This document shows, one piece after another, positions 62,306-64,000 of a stretch of DNA of 64,000 nucleotides. The translations under genes were made by a program, and so were the position numbers. The stretch lies in NCBI RefSeq assembly GCF_037975245.1, contig NC_092570.1, positions 6,119,001 to 6,183,000 on the forward strand, read 5' to 3'. Position 1 is the stretch's first letter; each line of letters opens with the position of its first letter. The notes below the pieces were generated by a model, which worked only from the letters and a program-made list of their open reading frames with translations, ran no database searches and was not told the DNA's origin. The stretch is from Apostichopus japonicus (taxonomy: Eukaryota; Echinodermata; Holothuroidea; Aspidochirotida; Stichopodidae).

Positions 62306-62748
62306 CAGAGATGCCAATCTCTTGACACAAAAAAACAAACTGTATATCCTTGAAAATCAGATTTTGGAGAGAAAAAAAAATTAGATTTTCACGAAAACTC
62401 AACACTACCACTGGCCCGTTGGCCCCCGGCCAGTAAAATGTAAATGTCAGAAAAATATTTTACTGGTACAGTAAGAACGGGCAAGTACAATTTTTGCTTT
62501 TTCATTAACATTTAATGAGACAATTGTGAAGCTGCAAATTCCGCCTATTTCCCGCCCATGTAGATAGGCTCGTTGTTCAACGTGTTTGTCGGGGTTTGGG
62601 GGGTTACTTACAGTACATGTTTCTATGCGATTCCGCTTCCTTACAAAAAAAATTAAAAATCGTATTTTCAAGAGGCAATATCGTATTATCATATTTCACT
62701 TGTTTTATCGTACTAAATACGAAAAAATCGTATTGGTTGGCATCTCTG
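62306..62748. mobile_element. Terminal-inverted-repeat element, 443 bp
   Basis: Left end CAGAGATGCCAATCTC and right end ATTGGTTGGCATCTCTG are inverted repeats with two mismatches. GAAGTG flanks both sides (62300-62305 and 62749-62754). The CAGAGATGCC start looks hAT-like, but the direct repeat is six bases, not eight. No transposase is present. Confidence 0.65.
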
Positions 62749-63103
62749 GAAGTGGCTAAGACTATTTGGGCCCAAAAGGTTGGCTTCTTCAAGGCCCATA
62801 AACTGACTGGTATCAATAGCAACACCGGCTTTTCAAGCCCCTCAAATATGGCTTAAGTAGAACCTATATTTGACTTTATGGGGCCATTGTGATTGGCATA
62901 ATGAGGACTCCAAAACTGACTTTTCAAAAGCCCTTTTTGCATCTCACAAATCTGGGACCCTTAACATATGATATTTGATGTCCCTGAAATTGGCTTTTGC
63001 CTCATACACATTTTGAAACTGATATCAGTATGGGGACGTCACATCAAGAATGGTGTCATCGAAAGCCAATAATAAACCTATTTTCAAATTCGTCACAGCC
63101 TTG

Positions 63104-63155
63104 CGAATAAGGTGTCTGTGTACGTTATTAGCCGGGCTGCCCTGCGAATAATCAC
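63104..63155 (-). repeat. Isolated inverted copy of the 42-bp repeat unit
   Basis: Read on the minus strand it gives ATTCGCAGGGCAGCCCGGCT, then ACACCTTATTCGCAAG-type sequence, matching the units at 61747-61890. It is about 1.2 kb away and in opposite orientation. Confidence 0.75.
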
Positions 63156-63729
63156 TTCGTAAATATAATCGACCACCAAACACTGTATTACCATCAACAT
63201 TTCTCCCATTCCTATCTCTTAACACGAACGATACAGAAAGTAACCCCTGATGTCAAATGAGGTGTTCAACATCAATATCATATCTCCCGATTTCCTGAAA
63301 AAATATGATTACCTCAGTCATACCACTTAGCAACCTGTGTTACATTAACTGTTGTACAGTAAGGTCTATGTCGCACAACTAGACCATGTAATAAATGATT
63401 ATGCAGCCGTTTGACAACTTCGCGATGTTACAAATAGTTGTCGTGACAAATAAAGGTAGGCAGTATGTGTCGATGATTTTCACATAATATTTACAAAAGC
63501 ACCTACCCGAACAATACACGTCACTGCCAGAAACTTTTGAAAACCGTGAAACCGTTTTTTGCATGGGAGACTTGCTTCGCAGTTCCAGCCTGTTGATTTT
63601 TACCTATGGAACGCCTTGAGGAGGACTAGATGTAAGCGAAGCCAATATGCCTGCTTTGCTTTGTCAACTAGTATTGGCCCTGTCTTACTTTTGTTTATCT
63701 TATTTGTGGATCTCTATCTTATTACGATT

Positions 63730-63760
63730 ATACACACACACACACAGAAACATACACACA

Positions 63761-63827
<67 letters not shown>
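63730..63827. repeat. (CA)n/(TA)n microsatellite
   Basis: An ACACAC stretch at 63732-63760 runs into about 32 TA dinucleotides ending near 63827. Confidence 0.95.
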
Positions 63828-63829
<2 letters not shown>

Positions 63830-63855
63830 AATCTTGACCACGGTGCCTGGGGTAA

Positions 63856-64000
63856 TATGGGGGCATATTTGGCATCTATGTTGACTTTAGTCTAAGACCC
63901 CCTTCCCTCTCTTGTGATTCTATTAATGTTATTTACATTTTCTATTGTGTACTTTGCAAAGAGGGCAATTATGTAGGTGAAACAGGCTCACGGTTCCGCT
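63856..64000 (+). pseudogene. Partial GIY-YIG-like coding fragment, probably retroelement
   Basis: One frame is open from after the stop at 63852 to the window edge. Its end reads INVIYIFYCVLCKEGNYVGE, then TGSRFR. The pattern VIY...C..C....YVGETG..(L/F)R is that of GIY-YIG endonuclease domains, as in Penelope-like retroelements and related transposons. The rest lies outside the window, so whether the copy is intact cannot be judged. It is labelled pseudogene only because neighbouring elements are dead. Confidence 0.45.

Larger units (their letters stand above)
62755..63855. other. Intergenic DNA near the right edge
   Basis: No gene was recognised. The stretch includes the isolated inverted copy of the 42-bp repeat at about 63104-63155 and ends in CA and TA microsatellites. 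Confidence 0.4.

Overview
This is a nuclear segment of an animal genome. It has intron-rich genes with canonical GT-AG junctions, AT-rich non-coding DNA, many dispersed transposon relics, tRNA-derived SINEs, minisatellites and (AT)n tracts. The gene content (an RFX transcription factor, a GPR161-like class A GPCR, octanoyltransferase LIPT2) and the repeat style suggest a marine deuterostome, most likely an echinoderm such as a sea cucumber. That species guess is inference. Nothing bacterial, organellar or viral was seen.

Five protein-coding genes could be assembled by joining exons by hand so that splice sites and phases agree. (1) Positions 595-20453, plus strand: a 15-exon RFX-family transcription factor (808 aa) whose introns carry many transposon insertions, one GC-AG splice pair and a consensus RFX-binding X-box. 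(2) Positions 31575-27952, minus strand: a three-exon GPR161-like receptor (485 aa), tail-to-tail with the RFX gene. (3) Positions 38183-41971, plus strand: a two-exon secreted protein of no recognised family (283 aa). (4) Positions 49295-56393, plus strand: an eight-exon gene of no recognised family (270 aa). (5) Positions 60462-59049, minus strand: two-exon LIPT2 (240 aa), tail-to-tail with gene 4. In every case the summed exon length is an exact multiple of three.

The spaces between genes are dominated by mobile-element remains. Positions 42.7-48.3 kb hold fragments of three non-LTR retrotransposons (an L1/Tx1-type element and two others). Non-autonomous DNA transposons with intact target-site duplications occur throughout: three hAT-type elements (8-bp duplications), one PIF/Harbinger-type (TAA), one TTAA-type, one with a 9-bp and one with a 6-bp duplication. 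There are also four tRNA-derived SINE-like units, a processed-looking insertion ending in poly(A), 46-bp, 26-bp and 42-bp minisatellites, and a cluster of palindromes around 36.8-37.1 kb. A GIY-YIG-like coding fragment runs off the right edge.

The genes do not form an operon. A functional theme is possible but unproven: RFX factors drive ciliary genes through X-boxes, and vertebrate GPR161 is a ciliary receptor that restrains Hedgehog signalling. LIPT2 acts in mitochondrial lipoate synthesis. The window was read without tools, so families are named from recognised motifs only and splice models are predictions.
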